Below are positions 1 through 11,754 of a stretch of 64,000 bases of DNA, piece by piece. This DNA comes from Capsicum annuum. Its lineage: Eukaryota; Streptophyta; Magnoliopsida; Solanales; Solanaceae. A model generated the notes under the pieces. The model was given only the letters and a program-made list of their open reading frames with translations. It had not been told where the DNA came from and did no database searches. The position numbers were made by a program, and so were the translations under genes. Each line of letters opens with the position of its first letter. The first letter of the stretch is position 1. The stretch covers positions 17,781 to 81,780 of the forward strand of contig NW_025841136.1 in NCBI RefSeq assembly GCF_002878395.1. Direction: 5' to 3'.

Positions 1-494
1 TAGTTTTATCAAATAAGTTAGTCATAATTAATAAATTAATCAAATAATAAATTAATCAAATAATTCCAAATATATACTACTTCCGTAACTTTAAACAGCA
101 TAGGCTCTGGTACCAAATTATAGGGAACATCTCTCTGTTATGTTTTCCATCCATTCCTAACAAAAGTTTGTTTATTCACGTGACCTTTTTACTCTTCTTT
201 GCCTATAAATTTCCTCATTCTCCATAAGAACACTAAAAACTTCCTTTGTATGGTCTTTCTCCAAGAAAATAATTGTCCATAGTTTTTTCTCCCAATTATA
301 TCTTCCTATCTCTTTTAGTTTGAATACTCAATTTTCCCATGTATAGTTATAAAGTGGTCTGATCAACTTAAGAAGTATGTATAGTTTTGAATTGGTCTTA
401 GATATAATTTAGGACATCTAGAAAGCTGCAGTAATTAAGTACAGAAATGTAACATCTCACTAATTGTTAAAAAAATGCACAAATGTCAAAGAAT

Positions 495-750
495 TACTTC
501 CTCCGTTCATCTTTAGTTATCCAGTATACTAAAAATAGATGTCCAGTAATATTTATCCAGTTTAAAAAATTAATGGATAATTTATCATTTTGAGTCAATT
601 TTACCTTTGCTATTAAATTCATTGAATTTTTTAAAACATTAACTTTATTATATTCAAATTGTGATATAGTAGAATCGAACCTATTATTTATTGTTTCTTA
701 AGGTGTTTACTAATTCAATAGTTGATAGGTAAAGATTGATGGAGGGAGTA
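495..750. mobile_element. Stowaway-like (Tc1/mariner) MITE
   Basis: The left end reads TACTTCCTCCGTTCATC and the right end, read on the opposite strand, TACTCCCTCCATCAATC. These are the CTCCCTCCGT-type terminal inverted repeats of Stowaway MITEs, with TA at both borders. The 256-bp size and AT-rich interior with no ORF fit the family. It sits inside the larger inverted repeat, so it is a later insertion. Confidence 0.75.
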
Positions 751-815
751 GTCATGCGATAAAAAATGTGCGGAATGCAAGAAATGTGCAGTGGTTCAAA
801 ATGTATAAAATATGG

Positions 816-905
816 TACTCCATCTGTTCGTTTTAGTTGACTCCTATATAAAAATAATTGTCTCAATTAAATATACCATGATTTTATTGCTATTATTTAC
901 TCCTA
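816..905 (+). repeat. Possible truncated Stowaway-like MITE end
   Basis: TACTCCATCTGTTCGTTTTAG at 816 resembles a Stowaway terminal repeat. I find no partner end before the right arm of the surrounding inverted repeat. It is either a truncated copy or chance similarity. Confidence 0.3.
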
Positions 906-1157
906 TCGTACTAACCACAAAATATCATAACAAATAAAGCTATACATACAAGACAAACTTCACTGGAGAAGACAATTTTAATTTCTATGGCCCTTAGGAG
1001 GCAGAAGAACGAAAACTCTCCAAAAAGGAAAAGACAGAAGCATGTGTCACATAAAACTCCCCTTAGAATTAGATATGGAAGAAGAAAGTAATGTGTCACG
1101 TGAATAAACAATCTTCCATTAGGAATGGATGGAAAATGAATAGAGGGATGTTTTTGG

Positions 1158-1640
1158 TCAAGTTTTTAAAATTTAAAAGAGTGTTTTAAGTTAAGTGACA
1201 TAGTATAAGAATGAAATTAAAGTTTGGGTGAAACAATAAGGATGGTTTTGATTAAAAATTCTGAAATGCTGTTAGAGTTTTGATTTTGGTGTGTGTTTGA
1301 TTAAAAAGGAAAGAAAAAGATAAATTGAGTCTCAGTTATTGGATCAATCTTGATCAACACTTGAGATTTAAAAATTGCAATATTGGTCAATTGTAATTTA
1401 AAATTGAGTTAAAAATTGAGACAAATGGCTAAAATTGATATCAAATGTACGCAAAAATGGCTAGTAATTAAATAAATTGAGGAAAAATTGACTCAAATTA
1501 AATTGCTCTTTAATAAATATAATATTAAAACGTCACAAAATCATTATTCTTATGTGTATGAAATTAACGTTACCTAAAATGTCGTATAAAAATAGACAAT
1601 ACTAAATTTTGAAATAAATTAGGTACAAAATTTAAGAGAC
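1158..1640. other. AT-rich intergenic stretch, nothing recognised
   Basis: AT-rich sequence with short degenerate repeats of AAATTGAG type. I see no coding potential, RNA gene or clear transposon end. Confidence 0.5.
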
Positions 1641-1641
1641 G

Positions 1642-1693
<52 letters not shown>
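1642..1693. repeat. (ATA)n microsatellite
   Basis: About 17 uninterrupted ATA/TAA triplets. Length polymorphism between individuals is likely. Confidence 0.95.
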
Positions 1694-1698
<5 letters not shown>

Positions 1699-1699
1699 A

Positions 1700-2084
1700 A
1701 AGAAAATGTCTGTAAATTAGGAGTGCACATATTTGTGGAAATAATTTAATAAATATTAATAAATTATGTAAAAAATAATATTTAACTTATGTATACTATA
1801 AGAAATATAAAAGTTATCTGAAAAATAAATCACTTACTTCAAAATCATAAATGTGAAACGTTAATATTTATTTGATACCAAAATAATACGTAAAAATATT
1901 GCCATTTGAAATTAATAGTTTTTGGTAAAATAACAGCCTGGGAGAAGTATCAGAAGGTCAAAGTTGGGGTCAACAATGATGATCTATAATACAAAACACG
2001 TAAAGTCGATTATAACTGCACTTCATTAGATTTGAAAAAAGAATAGGGACAATGGCATTACAACTTGTCCAGTGCCTTTGACAA
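1700..2084. other. Non-coding flank beyond the MULE 3' end
   Basis: AT-rich sequence downstream of the MULE C-terminal fragment. A MULE terminal inverted repeat should lie in or near this stretch. I could not match one to the sequence on the far side (13.4-14.1 kb). Confidence 0.4.
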
Positions 2085-2328
2085 AACAAAAAAAAAGATA
2101 CAATGCAGATCATATCTTCTTACGTTAAGGCTACATGTTGTTCTTTTATGGCCCACCCTTTTGCACATAAAGCACTTGTTTCTACTTATGGACATGAAAG
2201 ACTCCAACACTCCCTTAATGTGTTACACCCTCCTCCTCCTGGTTTGGGATCGAAATCGGGTGGAAGAACCTGCATTGCTAGATAGTCTCGCGCCATGCTC
2301 TATTCCGGCTCTAGAGGTACTGCAAAAA
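2085..2328 (-). pseudogene. MULE transposase, C-terminal piece with zinc knuckle (piece 3 of 3)
   Basis: Read on the minus strand, this is the C-terminal end of a MuDR/MULE-type transposase. It contains VLPPDFDPKPG, a proline-rich linker typical of plant MULEs, and then CFMCKRVGHKRTTC, a CX2CX4HX4C zinc knuckle. A stop codon (about 2290) and at least one frame change between linker and knuckle show that it is dead. It ends at A2328, where the Helitron begins. On the far side of the Helitron the sequence continues in frame with the SWIM segment (4136-4504). The plus-strand ORFs over this stretch are shadows. The assignment rests on motif order: SWIM, then proline linker, then zinc knuckle. Confidence 0.75.
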
Positions 2329-4135
2329 TCTATATCTATAATCTATCTATAATATATTAAAAGTGTGAAGGGTCTTAGAAATGTTGTTTCAACTTTTTGT
2401 CCTTCATTAAAAGTCTTTACTTTAGACAAAATCATCTTTTCACTATTTTTTCTAATATTTAAGAGTTGAAAATTAATTAAATATATTTATGAAAAAACCT
2501 GTCCTTATTGTAAGTCGTCAAAATTAATGAAACATTTCCTTATTAGAACTCATCCATACTATATTAAAAGTGTTAAGAGTTTTAGAAATGTTGTTTGAAC
2601 TTTTTGTTTTTCGTTAAAAGACCTTATAATAGACAAAATCGTCTTTTCACTATTTTTGTTCAATTATTTTTATAATATTTGAAATTAAAGAGTCCTAAAA
2701 TATATTATAAGAGGAAATATATTTCTATAATTATGAAACCCTAAAATATATGGTAAGAAAAGTTAATAGTTGAAACTGACTACAAATTATGCACTACCCA
2801 ACCCAATTCACGTAGGAAAATATATGATAGGAAAATTTCATCCACCTTTATTGGTTAAGAAAATTTTCAAATTTAATAGCATTAGGAGTTAAATTTATTT
2901 ATTTTTATTATTCTGAACAACTGAAAAACAAAAAAATAATAATAAAAAAAACCTTCTCAAATCTTAATTTGAACTATATTGCTTAAACCCTTTATCACAT
3001 AGATTTTTTTTCGTAAAACACTCACTTCAACTCCCCACATTCTCCTTTTCTCCATGCATTCTCTATACATGGAGAGATCAAAATATAAAGAGCATTTAGG
3101 AGTTTCAGAAAGGGTTTGTTTGAGAATTAATTTGAAATTTGAGTTTTTTCTTTCGAGATTTCGACTTGCCAGACTTGAAAGCTAGCTTTGAAAATCTTTA
3201 GACTGCATGGTGCTTTACATTGTTAATCAAAAAGAATTTGAAGGTTCGTTTCCATTGTTACATATTTTTCTATGTCGGTATTTTATGTGAGTTTAAAGTT
3301 TTTGGCTTTTGTAGGATTGTGTATTTTAATTATACACGATTAAAAACGACAGGAATGAGTTCCTCTTTAGATTAAATAACAGTTAAATTCACGAATATCT
3401 ATGTGATAATGAAGAAGCTAATAAGGTTAATCTATATATACTGTATTAAAAGTGTGAATGGTCCTAAAAATGTTGTTCGAACTTTTTGCCCTTCATTAAA
3501 AAACTCCACAATAGATAAAATTGTTGTTTTACTTATTTTCTTATATTATTAATTAATTATTAAAAAATTAAAGAGTCCTAAAATATGTGGTAATAATTAA
3601 GGAGTCCTGAAATATCTTTTTGTTATATTGAATAAAAGAAAGCAAAGACCAATTTAGAAGAAAGAAGTAATTTTTTTTTTCTTTTTTACTGAAAAAGTAT
3701 TCTCCTTCAACATATATATTTACACACGTTTTGGGGTTATAAAAAATGGTGTAGTGTTTTATTTTGATCTATTAGTGACATCTAGGTTTGAGGAAGGCAA
3801 TTTTTTTAAAAAGGAAAAATAAAGATTTAATATTTGTGAAAGAAAATATATTTTAATGTAATTGTATTATACTATTTGATTCAACTCATATAAGTGTATA
3901 AGTATATTTTTGATATATTTATATAAGATTGACAATGAGTGTTCATGGTTTAGCTAAACACCAAACCAAATCAAATCAATTAAATAAATTGAGTTTAATT
4001 TGATTTGATTTTGCATTATTTAAAATCGATAATAATTGATTAATTTTAATTTTGTTTCAAAAAGTCTAAAAAGTAATCAAATTTTAATTGACCTAATCAA
4101 AGGCTACACGTGCGAGCCACGTGCATTTAAACTAG
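2329..4135 (+). mobile_element. Non-autonomous Helitron inserted in the MULE
   Basis: The element starts TCTATATCTATAATC and ends CTAG (4132-4135), followed by host T at 4136. It therefore lies between A and T, as Helitrons do. A hairpin with CACGTG arms (4107-4112 and 4118-4123) sits eight bases before the end, as expected for a Helitron 3' terminus. There is no Rep/helicase ORF. The borders are confirmed independently: deleting exactly 2329-4135 joins the two MULE transposase flanks in one frame. Three copies of the family's 5' motif (TATTAAAAGTGTGAAG type) lie inside, near 2350, 2560 and 3440, so it is composite or has captured other Helitron starts. Confidence 0.85.
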
Positions 4136-4504
4136 TAGGTTCCAAGTATGCAAAGAGGTATGATGTTTTTAAATATATGGGTGAAGAGTAGTCGTACGTG
4201 CTATTACCATAATCGTCCCCATGCTTCAATAACAAGGCTTCCATCTCATGAGTGCATGACAATTTCATCAAGTCATACTTCCTGCAAGAACATGACCTTT
4301 TCGATAGATTGACTTTGGAGGAAAGACCACAACCAATCATAGTGAATTCGTTTGTGCTTTCATTTATGTTGTTCACATATAAGGTGTCTCCCTCGGTCAT
4401 ATTTTTCCTCTATATATTTTCAACTTCGGAAACGAATGTATTTGTTGAATTGCTTACCTTTGCATACTTCTTTCTGAATATTTTGCAAAACCTAAGAACA
4501 ATTA
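4136..4504 (-). pseudogene. MULE transposase, SWIM zinc-finger piece (piece 2 of 3)
   Basis: The minus-strand reading runs from LRFCKIFRKKYAKVSN (the region after the catalytic domain) to TEGDTLYVNNINESTNEF. It then reaches a SWIM zinc finger, SCSCRKYDLMKLSCTHEM (CXC then CXH, about 4230-4310), followed by YDYSSPIYLKTSYLFAYLEP. SWIM fingers of this form follow the DDE domain in MuDR-type transposases and contribute to DNA binding. One stop codon (about 4410) separates the two blocks. The piece is bounded by the gypsy element at 4504/4505 and the Helitron at 4135/4136, so the gene was split twice. An ORF of 98 codons remains here, but it is not a gene by itself. Confidence 0.85.
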
Positions 4505-5090
4505 TGTCATGATCCGAACTAGGGTCTGACCATGACGGGCATCTTAAGTCCCACGTGGACTGGAGATCATCCCCCACATCTAACCAAACTAAACACACCA
4601 CATCTCAAGGTCGAATGAATTCTAAACATATAACAAGATAGCTTGCAATAACTTAATAAAACTTTAATGCATGTCCATAACCAACCACCGACGACCGGTC
4701 AAACGACCGACCGACACCACCCAATAACTACAGTAGTCCAAACAAAGACTTTTAAAAATAAACCAACTTGAATACCAACAAAATATTGGTACATGCCCCT
4801 AACGATAGCCAAAAAAAGTCTAAACAGTCTTAGATATGAAAGAACAAATGATGAAATATAGACTTCCGGTGTATGAAAACTCACCACTTCATTGTCAACT
4901 CACGCGCTGATCTCGAATCCTAATCACTGAGTAGGAGAAGTAAAAGTATGACCAATTCCTGCATCGCGTGGGGATACAACGTTCGAAGATAGTTAGCGGA
5001 GTGAACGCTAGCATGTAACTCCGGGATAAGGATAACATAATGACATGATTAATAGTTCAAAATCATTCAAAATCAGTGCACATAATTAAA

Positions 5091-5125
<35 letters not shown>

Positions 5126-6691
5126 AACACATGCCGGGATAGGGAGCAAGGCTTAACATGCGTTTCAAAACTTTAGCCTGGATTGTGTAGCTCAACCGTC
5201 ATAATATGTGCCCACGGGCTATATGGGCCCCAGCTCTCACTCCCTGATCGGGCCCAGTGCGTGTAGCCGCACAATCCGAAGAATAATCTCATATATATGT
5301 ATGGGGGATGCAAACCTCCCAATCATATACTAAGGTGACTTAAGCACCCAATTATGTAATGATTTATGGGGTACCCGAACCTCCTTAATCATGAAATAAA
5401 GGGGACTCGAACCTCTCTGGTCACTTTGGCCCCCACGTCGAAAATGCAATTTTCAGTGTCGGTCACTCTGACCTCCATTTTCACAACTCAGTTACACAAT
5501 CTTTATTAGAGCCCAGTTAAAACATTTATCACATAATCCCATTCATGTATCACATTTCACATTAGGCATACACTGTTGGTATCGTCATGCCAACTACACT
5601 TGCAAGGTAACAACAATATGCCAAAACAACATTCCATTAACTTAGGGAAAAAAACTTCCTTTGTTCATTAATACAAGGTGGGGGACGCCGACTCTCTTTG
5701 TTCATTAAATCAGACCATTGTATTTCAAATACCTCTTTATATCAAGCAATAGTTCAAGATTAGTTCAATTTTACAAATTTCCACATTTCTCATAACTCAA
5801 AACCAATTTGACACTATGGGGTTAGGGTCATAACCACTTCAAAAGTCACAAGTTTGGAAAAATCACAATTTCCAAGTACATTCACCTTACCTATGCACCC
5901 ATAAGTTCAAAACCATATTTAAAGCATGATTAATTATATAAATCATAGGAAAAAATTATTCAACAACAAGCATTCAAACCCCCCAACCTTTGTTTCAAAA
6001 CCAACAAAACATCTCATGAACAATATTTTAAAGAACATTGTTTTTACAAACTTAACAATGAGGAAAGAGTAACATGCCTTAAACACTAAGAAATTTGAAG
6101 AGAAATCGACCCTTGAGCCCTTAGATGACCAACTTGATGAAACACTAATTTGACTTGCTTGAGGGAATTTAAAGAGCCTTTGGGGAATGTTTGAGAAGTT
6201 AATTGATTTGTTTTTGAGTGCAAATGATACCCTAATTAGGTTATAAGACGTGGGTGTCAATTTGGGTAAGAGGAAAAATGTCCAGGATGCCCTTAACTTA
6301 AAAGCTGAAAAAGTACCGCCTTTGACTATGGGTCAACCCTTGACTCATAGCAATTCCTTACAACTCGTCACCACGAGTCGTAACCAAGGAAATACCACCA
6401 AGAAACCCTACACTGTTATCTTTGGGGCCAAATCATAGTCAAAACAAAACCCAAATTGGGACTTACACTAGACACCCTATGATTACACCTAACGACTCGT
6501 GACATATTCTTACGGCTCTTAGTGAGCCACTCATACTTAGAGAAGAATCAAGCCACAAACTTAATGATTTGGTTATGACACATCCCAATGACTTATCAGG
6601 ACACCCTACGACTCATAGGGTCCAGTCATAACCAGAATAGTGAGTGCAAAATCCCAAGAATTCCAAGGACCCAAAAACTTGAGGCGTTACA
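4505..6691 (-). repeat. 3' LTR of gypsy element 1
   Basis: 2,187-bp LTR. On the minus strand it starts TGTAACGCCTCAAG beside the polypurine tract and ends at 4505. It contains an AT-dinucleotide run (about 5093-5122) that is present at the same place in the partner LTR. Confidence 0.88.
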
Positions 6692-6703
6692 TACTCCTCC
6701 CTT
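6692..6703 (-). other. Polypurine tract of gypsy element 1
   Basis: The minus strand reads AAGGGAGGAGTA immediately before the LTR start TGTAACG. This is the plus-strand priming site for reverse transcription. The matching tract in the 61.5-kb copy is CTAAGGGGGGAGTA. Confidence 0.75.
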
Positions 6704-6879
6704 AGGATCATTCATCCTCGAATGATAGGACAAGATATTTATTAGCACGATTTGACTTCACATACCTGTACTCTTACCTTTACAAAGAGAGAAAACAAAG
6801 ATGTTAAGGAAATCACATTTTCCTTTAACAAAGTCAAAAAACAAAGATGTTAAGGAATACACATACCTTAAGCACAATT

Positions 6880-7790
6880 ATCTAGAATGGGAAACAAGAA
6901 CGGATACTTGAACTTCATGTCCTACTCAGATTCCCAAGTAGCTTCCTCGACCTTATGGTTTATCCAAAGAACCTTTATCGAAGCCACATTCTTTATTTAT
7001 AACCGGCGGACTTGCCGATCCAAAATCCCAACTGGAACCTCTTCGTAGGATAAGGAATCTAAGATACCCACCTCCTCCAAAGAAACAACCCTCGAAGGAT
7101 CCCTCACGTACTTCCTTAATATCGAAAAATAAACACCGAATGAATGGAGCTCAAACTAGGAGGCAACTCTAATTCATATACAATATTACCAGCCCTCTTC
7201 AAAACTAAGTATGGACTGGCATGACGGGGACTGAACTTTCCCTTCTTACCGAACTGCATCACTCCCTTCATGGGAGATACTTTTAAAAATACCCAATTAC
7301 CAACACTGAACTCCAACTCCGTTTACCTTACATCCGCATAGGACTTTGGGAGACTTTGGGCAGCTTTAAGTCTATCCCGAATCACCTTTACCTTCTCCAT
7401 GGATTGGTGAACCAAATTAGAGCTAAACAGCTTATTTTCACCAACCTCAAACCACCCAATAAGAGATATACATCTCTTATCATATAAGGCCTCAAATAGA
7501 GTCATACCAATGCTAAAGTGATAACTGTTATTGTAGGCAAATTCTCTGAGAGGCAGGTGGTCAACCCAACTACCACCAAAATAAAAAACACAAACCCGAA
7601 TCATATCTTCCAAAACCTGATTGGCCTTTTCACTTGACTATCCATCTGCGGGAGAAAAGCGGTACCAAGAGTCACCTTAGTCCCCAAACCTTGATGGAAT
7701 GACCTTCAAAAGTGAGATGAGAACTGAGTACCCCAATCAGATATGATGTAAAATGGAGTATCGTGCAACTTTACGATCTTAGAAAAATTA
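6880..7790 (-). pseudogene. Gypsy integrase (C-terminal half) and chromodomain-like tail
   Basis: The minus-strand frames show the integrase core around the second catalytic Asp (IISDWGTQFSSHF, about 7705-7745). Next comes EFAYNNSYHFSIGMT...GWFEVGEN...VHQSMEKVKVIRDRLKAAQ (7323-7613), then the C-terminal block VFLKVSPMKGVMQFGKKGKFSPRHASPY (7116-7316, written here in part). The last piece resembles a chromodomain, VASIKVLWINHKVEEATWESE (about 6890-6960). Frames change several times and stops occur. The integrase N-terminus is absent: upstream it fuses directly to protease sequence near 7790, an internal deletion that removed reverse transcriptase and RNase H. Confidence 0.8.
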
Positions 7791-8040
7791 AAGATGAATT
7801 CAACCAATCCATCCCCAGTATGACATCAAAATCAACCATGTCTGACTCTATTATACCTACCAAAGTTTCTCTACTACCAACATACACCGTACAACCCCTA
7901 TAGACTCTTATAGCAACCACAGAGTCTCCTATCAAGGTAGAAACAAAAAAGGAGTTCGAAATACACTTAAGACTGAAACTAAAATACACAACCACAAATG
8001 GGGCCACATAAAAAGAGTGGACCTCGGATCAAGCAAGCTA
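7771..8040 (-). pseudogene. Gypsy aspartic protease remnant
   Basis: The minus-strand ORF of 78 codons contains the family block GDSVVAIRVYRGC, then MVDFDVILGMDWL, the conserved C-terminal part of plant gypsy proteases. The catalytic DTG/DSG region should lie upstream (about 8010-8060) but is broken by stops. The ORF runs straight into the integrase deletion junction. It has no function on its own. Confidence 0.75.
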
Positions 8041-8099
8041 TACACATCACGAGAAAAGATTTTCAACATACCAATAATGACATTAGGGGATACCTCGGG

Positions 8100-9360
8100 C
8101 TCCTAAAAGGTGGAAAGAATATATAGACAATTTAGACCAGTGCTGAAGCCAGAAGCAAAAGTAGCACCATTTGGTCCAGGAGCAGATGAAGCGGCAACAA
8201 TAATCTTATTCTCCCCAAAAGCAAACTTAGAGGGACAATGACCAATCTAATCAAATTTGAAGAACTTGTTCCTCCCTTCTTTGTAAACCCTACAGTGCAC
8301 CTGACCATAAAATCTGCAAAAGGGATATAACGAAGATGACTGAGCCCCACTAGCCTGTGACTGGGATCCTGGTGCTCTAAACCCACTATCATACTAAGAA
8401 TGATGGTCACCTGACGGCTTCAGATAGAAATTACTAGCCGTATAGTAGGAACTACAGTTTTCCCACTTCTTCTTAGACCACTTTCTACCATCTCTACTAC
8501 TCTACTGCTGACCTCCACCTCGCATCAAATAATAAAAATTCTTATTCTGCCTCTCACTCATCTCTACTTGCTTCTTTTTTTCTTTCTCCACTTATTGTAT
8601 ATACACTACAAGTCTAGAGATATCCATATCCTTGTTTAACAAAGCAGCATTGCTCTCCAAGATCAACTTACAGGACAAACTCAAAGCAAACTTCCTCATT
8701 CTAGCCCTTATGCTAGACACCAATTTAGGAGCATAACATGACAACTAATGAAACTCCAAGGTATATTCCTTTATCGACATCTTGCCTTGCTTCAGATTCA
8801 TGAATTTCTCGGCCTTCGCCAACTTCAACTCCAGAGGAAAGAAATAGTCAAAGAAAGCACTAGAAAAATCATCCCACAAACCGAACTCAGCTTCAACACC
8901 CCTTGACTAGTCCCACTCTTCATACTATTAGTATGCTACATCCTTTAATTGATAGGCAGCAAACTCTACACCCTCCACATTAATAGCATGTATCACATGG
9001 AAGATCTTGTCCATCTCATCAATAAAGTTTTGAGGATCTTTCTCAACTTTAAAATAAGTGAAAATAGGAGGACTCAACCTCATGAATTGGCTAACTCTAG
9101 TGGCCTCAGATGATGCAACAAGAGAAGTAGAACACTCAGTTTGGGAGGCCACCAACTGGGTAAGCAAATGAGTTGACTGGCGAAACTCAACATTTGACAC
9201 ATTAGCTCAAGGTGCCTGAAGAGGGATAGAAAGAACCGATGGAGCTCTCTTAGGGTAATAAAAAGCAGCTTGACCGAGTCTATACTCTTGGAGTTGGACG
9301 AGCTCCGTCCATATTATTCTCAGACGGGACAAAAGAGTTGCCACATATATCAGATTTTCT
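8100..9360 (-). pseudogene. Gypsy gag remnant
   Basis: The minus-strand reading at 8928-9200 gives gag sequence (VEKDPQNFIDEMDKIFHV...EFAAYQLKDVAY), the start of the retrotransposon gag domain. Further 3' there are gag-like Lys/Glu-rich blocks (about 8540-8640). A degraded zinc-knuckle region at about 8210-8320 reads VYKEGRNKFFKFD, stop, then GHCP, so the first cysteines are lost. Stops and frame changes are frequent. This capsid gene could only have supplied particle-forming protein before it decayed. Confidence 0.75.
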
Positions 9361-9581
9361 TAGAGGCATGAAATGATAAGTGAACGCACGAGAATTAAAG
9401 GGGATTCAAGACGTTAGACTCTATAGCTCGAAACAAAACAACAAGAAAGAAAAATATTCCTAAATGTCTCGTAGCCTCTCCCTTATAAGTGTGGCGTGCT
9501 ATATACTTAAAAATGATACTATACTTAACAAGAATTTGTTGGACACCCAATTACACCCAACCTAGGCTTCAATATAATTTT
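9361..9581 (-). other. Leader and decayed primer-binding site of gypsy element 1
   Basis: Sequence between gag and the 5' LTR. It shares the blocks GACTCTATAGC, CGTAGCCTC and CCTTATAAGTG with the leader at 18.49-18.66 kb. At the LTR border the place of the initiator-Met primer-binding site (TGGTATCAGA) is occupied by a degraded version. Confidence 0.55.
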
Positions 9582-10077
9582 TTTCATGACCTGAACTAGG
9601 GTTTGGCTGTGAAGGGTATCTCAAGTCCCAGTGGACCGAATATTTTAATGCATGTTTATAACTAACCACCGACGACCAACCAAACGACCAACCGACACCA
9701 CCCAATAACCATAATAGTCCAAACAAAGCCTTCTAAAAATAAACCAAATGGAATACCAATAAAATATTGGTACATGCCCCTAACGATAGCCCAAAAAAGT
9801 CTAAAAAATCTAAGACATAAAAGAACAAAACATGAAATGTAGACTTCTGATGTATGTAAGCTCACCACTTCAATGTCAACTTACGAGCTGATCCCGAATC
9901 CTAATCACTGAGTAGGAGAAGAAAAAGTATAACCTATTCTTGCATCGCATGGGGATACAATATTTGAAGACGATTAGCGAGGTGAATGCTAGCATGTAAC
10001 TCAGGTATAATGATAACATAATAACATGATCAATAATTCAAAATCATTCAAAACTAGTGCACATAAATAAATACATA

Positions 10078-10122
<45 letters not shown>

Positions 10123-11754
10123 ACATCACATGTCGGGATAGGGAACAAGGCTTAACATGCATTTCAAAACTTTATCCTGGATTATGTAGCTCATTCGTTA
10201 TAGCATGTACCCACAGTCTATATTGGCCCCAGCTCTCACCCCCTGGTTGGACCTTAATACATATAGCCATATGAATCAAAGAATAATCTCATATATATGC
10301 ATGGGAGACTTGAACCTCCCAATCATATACTAAGGTGACTTAAGCACTAATCATATAATGATTTACGGGGGACTCAAACCTCCCTAATTATGAAATAATA
10401 ATGAGGGAGACTCAAACCTTCTTGGTCACTTTGACCTTGTATCAGCAAATGCGATTTCCAGTGTCGGTCACTCGGGCCTCCACTTTCACAACATAGCTAA
10501 ACAACCCTTATTAGAGCCCAATTAAAACATTTATCACACAATTTCATTTATGAACCGGATTTCACATTAAGGCATACATTATTGTTATCGTCATACCAAC
10601 TATACTTGCAAGGTAATAACAACATGCCAAAACAACTTTCCATTAACTTGGGGAAAATAACTTTCTTTGTCCATTAATATAAGGTGGGGGGACACCGACT
10701 CTCTTTTGTTCATTAAATTGGACCATTATGTTTCAAATACCTCTTTATATTAAGCAACATTTTAGATTAGTTCAATTTTACAAATTCCCAGATTACTCAT
10801 AACTCAAAACCAATTTCACACTATGGGATTTGGGTCATAACCACTTCACAAGTCATAAGTCACAAGTCACAAGTTTGAAAAAATCACAATTTCCTAGTGC
10901 ATTCACCATACCATGCACCCACAAGTTTAAGACTATATTTAAACCATGATTGATCATATATAAACCATAAGAATACATTATTCAACAACAAGCATTGAAA
11001 ATCCCAACCTTTGTTTCAAAACAAACATAAACATCTCATGAACAATACTTTAAAACACATGCTATTTACAAAATTATCAACGAGGGAAGAGTAACATACC
11101 TTAAACACCAATAAATTTGGAGAAAAACCAACCCTTAAGCCCTTGGATAACCAAATTTATGAAACCTTAGCTTGACTTGCTTAAGGGAATTTAAGGATCC
11201 TTTTGGGAGTGTTTGAGAAGTTACTTGATTTGTTTCTGGGTGTTAATAACATCCTAATGATGTTATAAGACGTGAGTTTCAATTTGAGTTAGAGAGAAAA
11301 TGTCCAGAATGCCCTTAACTTAAAAAATAAAAAAGTGCCACCTTTGACTAAGGGTCAACCCTTGACTTGTAGCCATTCCTTACGACCCATCACCACGAGT
11401 CATAACCAAGGTAGTACCATCAAGGAACCCTATACTATTATCTTTATGACTGAATGACACCACTCATAATTAGACACTACGGCTCGTAGGGTCCAGTCAT
11501 AGTCAATATAGTACCCAAATTAGGACTTACACTGATACCCTATAGTTATGCCTAATGACTCGTGACATATCCTTATTACTCTTAGTGAGCCACTCGTACT
11601 TTGAGAAAATTCAAACCACAAACTTACTTATTTGGTTATGACTCATCCCAACAACTCATTAGGACACTCGGCGTCTCATAAGGTACAATTGTAATCAGAA
11701 CAGTGAGTGTAAAATCCTAGGAATTCTGAGGACCAAAAAACCTAAGGGGTTATA
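9582..11754 (-). repeat. 5' LTR of gypsy element 1
   Basis: 2,173-bp LTR matching 4505-6691 along its length. Mismatches are scattered throughout, and there is an AT-repeat at about 10081-10120. Its outer end is TTATA where the partner has TTACA, so the terminal CA is mutated. Confidence 0.87.

Larger units (their letters stand above)
122..1155. repeat. About 1-kb inverted-repeat element with nested MITE
   Basis: The arms at 122-184 and 1095-1155 are inverted complements of each other. Both contain a block reading TTTTCCATCCATTCCTAA and then TGTTTATTCACGTGAC. Similarity fades inward of the arms. The interior holds a complete Stowaway-like MITE (495-750) and a MITE-end-like sequence near 816, but no coding region. 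It looks like a non-autonomous DNA transposon or foldback element. I could not define a target duplication, so the exact ends are uncertain. Confidence 0.55.
4505..11754 (-). mobile_element. Ty3/gypsy LTR retrotransposon, defective, inserted in the MULE
   Basis: Two direct LTRs (4505-6691 and 9582-11754) flank about 2.9 kb of minus-strand gag, protease and integrase remnants in the Ty3/gypsy order. The polypurine tract is at 6692-6703 (AAGGGAGGAGTA on the minus strand), just upstream of the left LTR. Reverse transcriptase and RNase H are missing. The flanks are AATTA (4500-4504) and ATTTG (11755-11759). Each is one change from AATTG, the duplication implied if the MULE frame originally read through. 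The LTRs differ visibly at many sites, so the insertion is old. The same family occurs in plus orientation at 54347-62732. Confidence 0.88.

Noticed and set aside
2065..2352. 95-codon plus-strand ORF
   Set aside because: Shadow of the minus-strand MULE C-terminal piece; it also crosses the Helitron border at 2328/2329.
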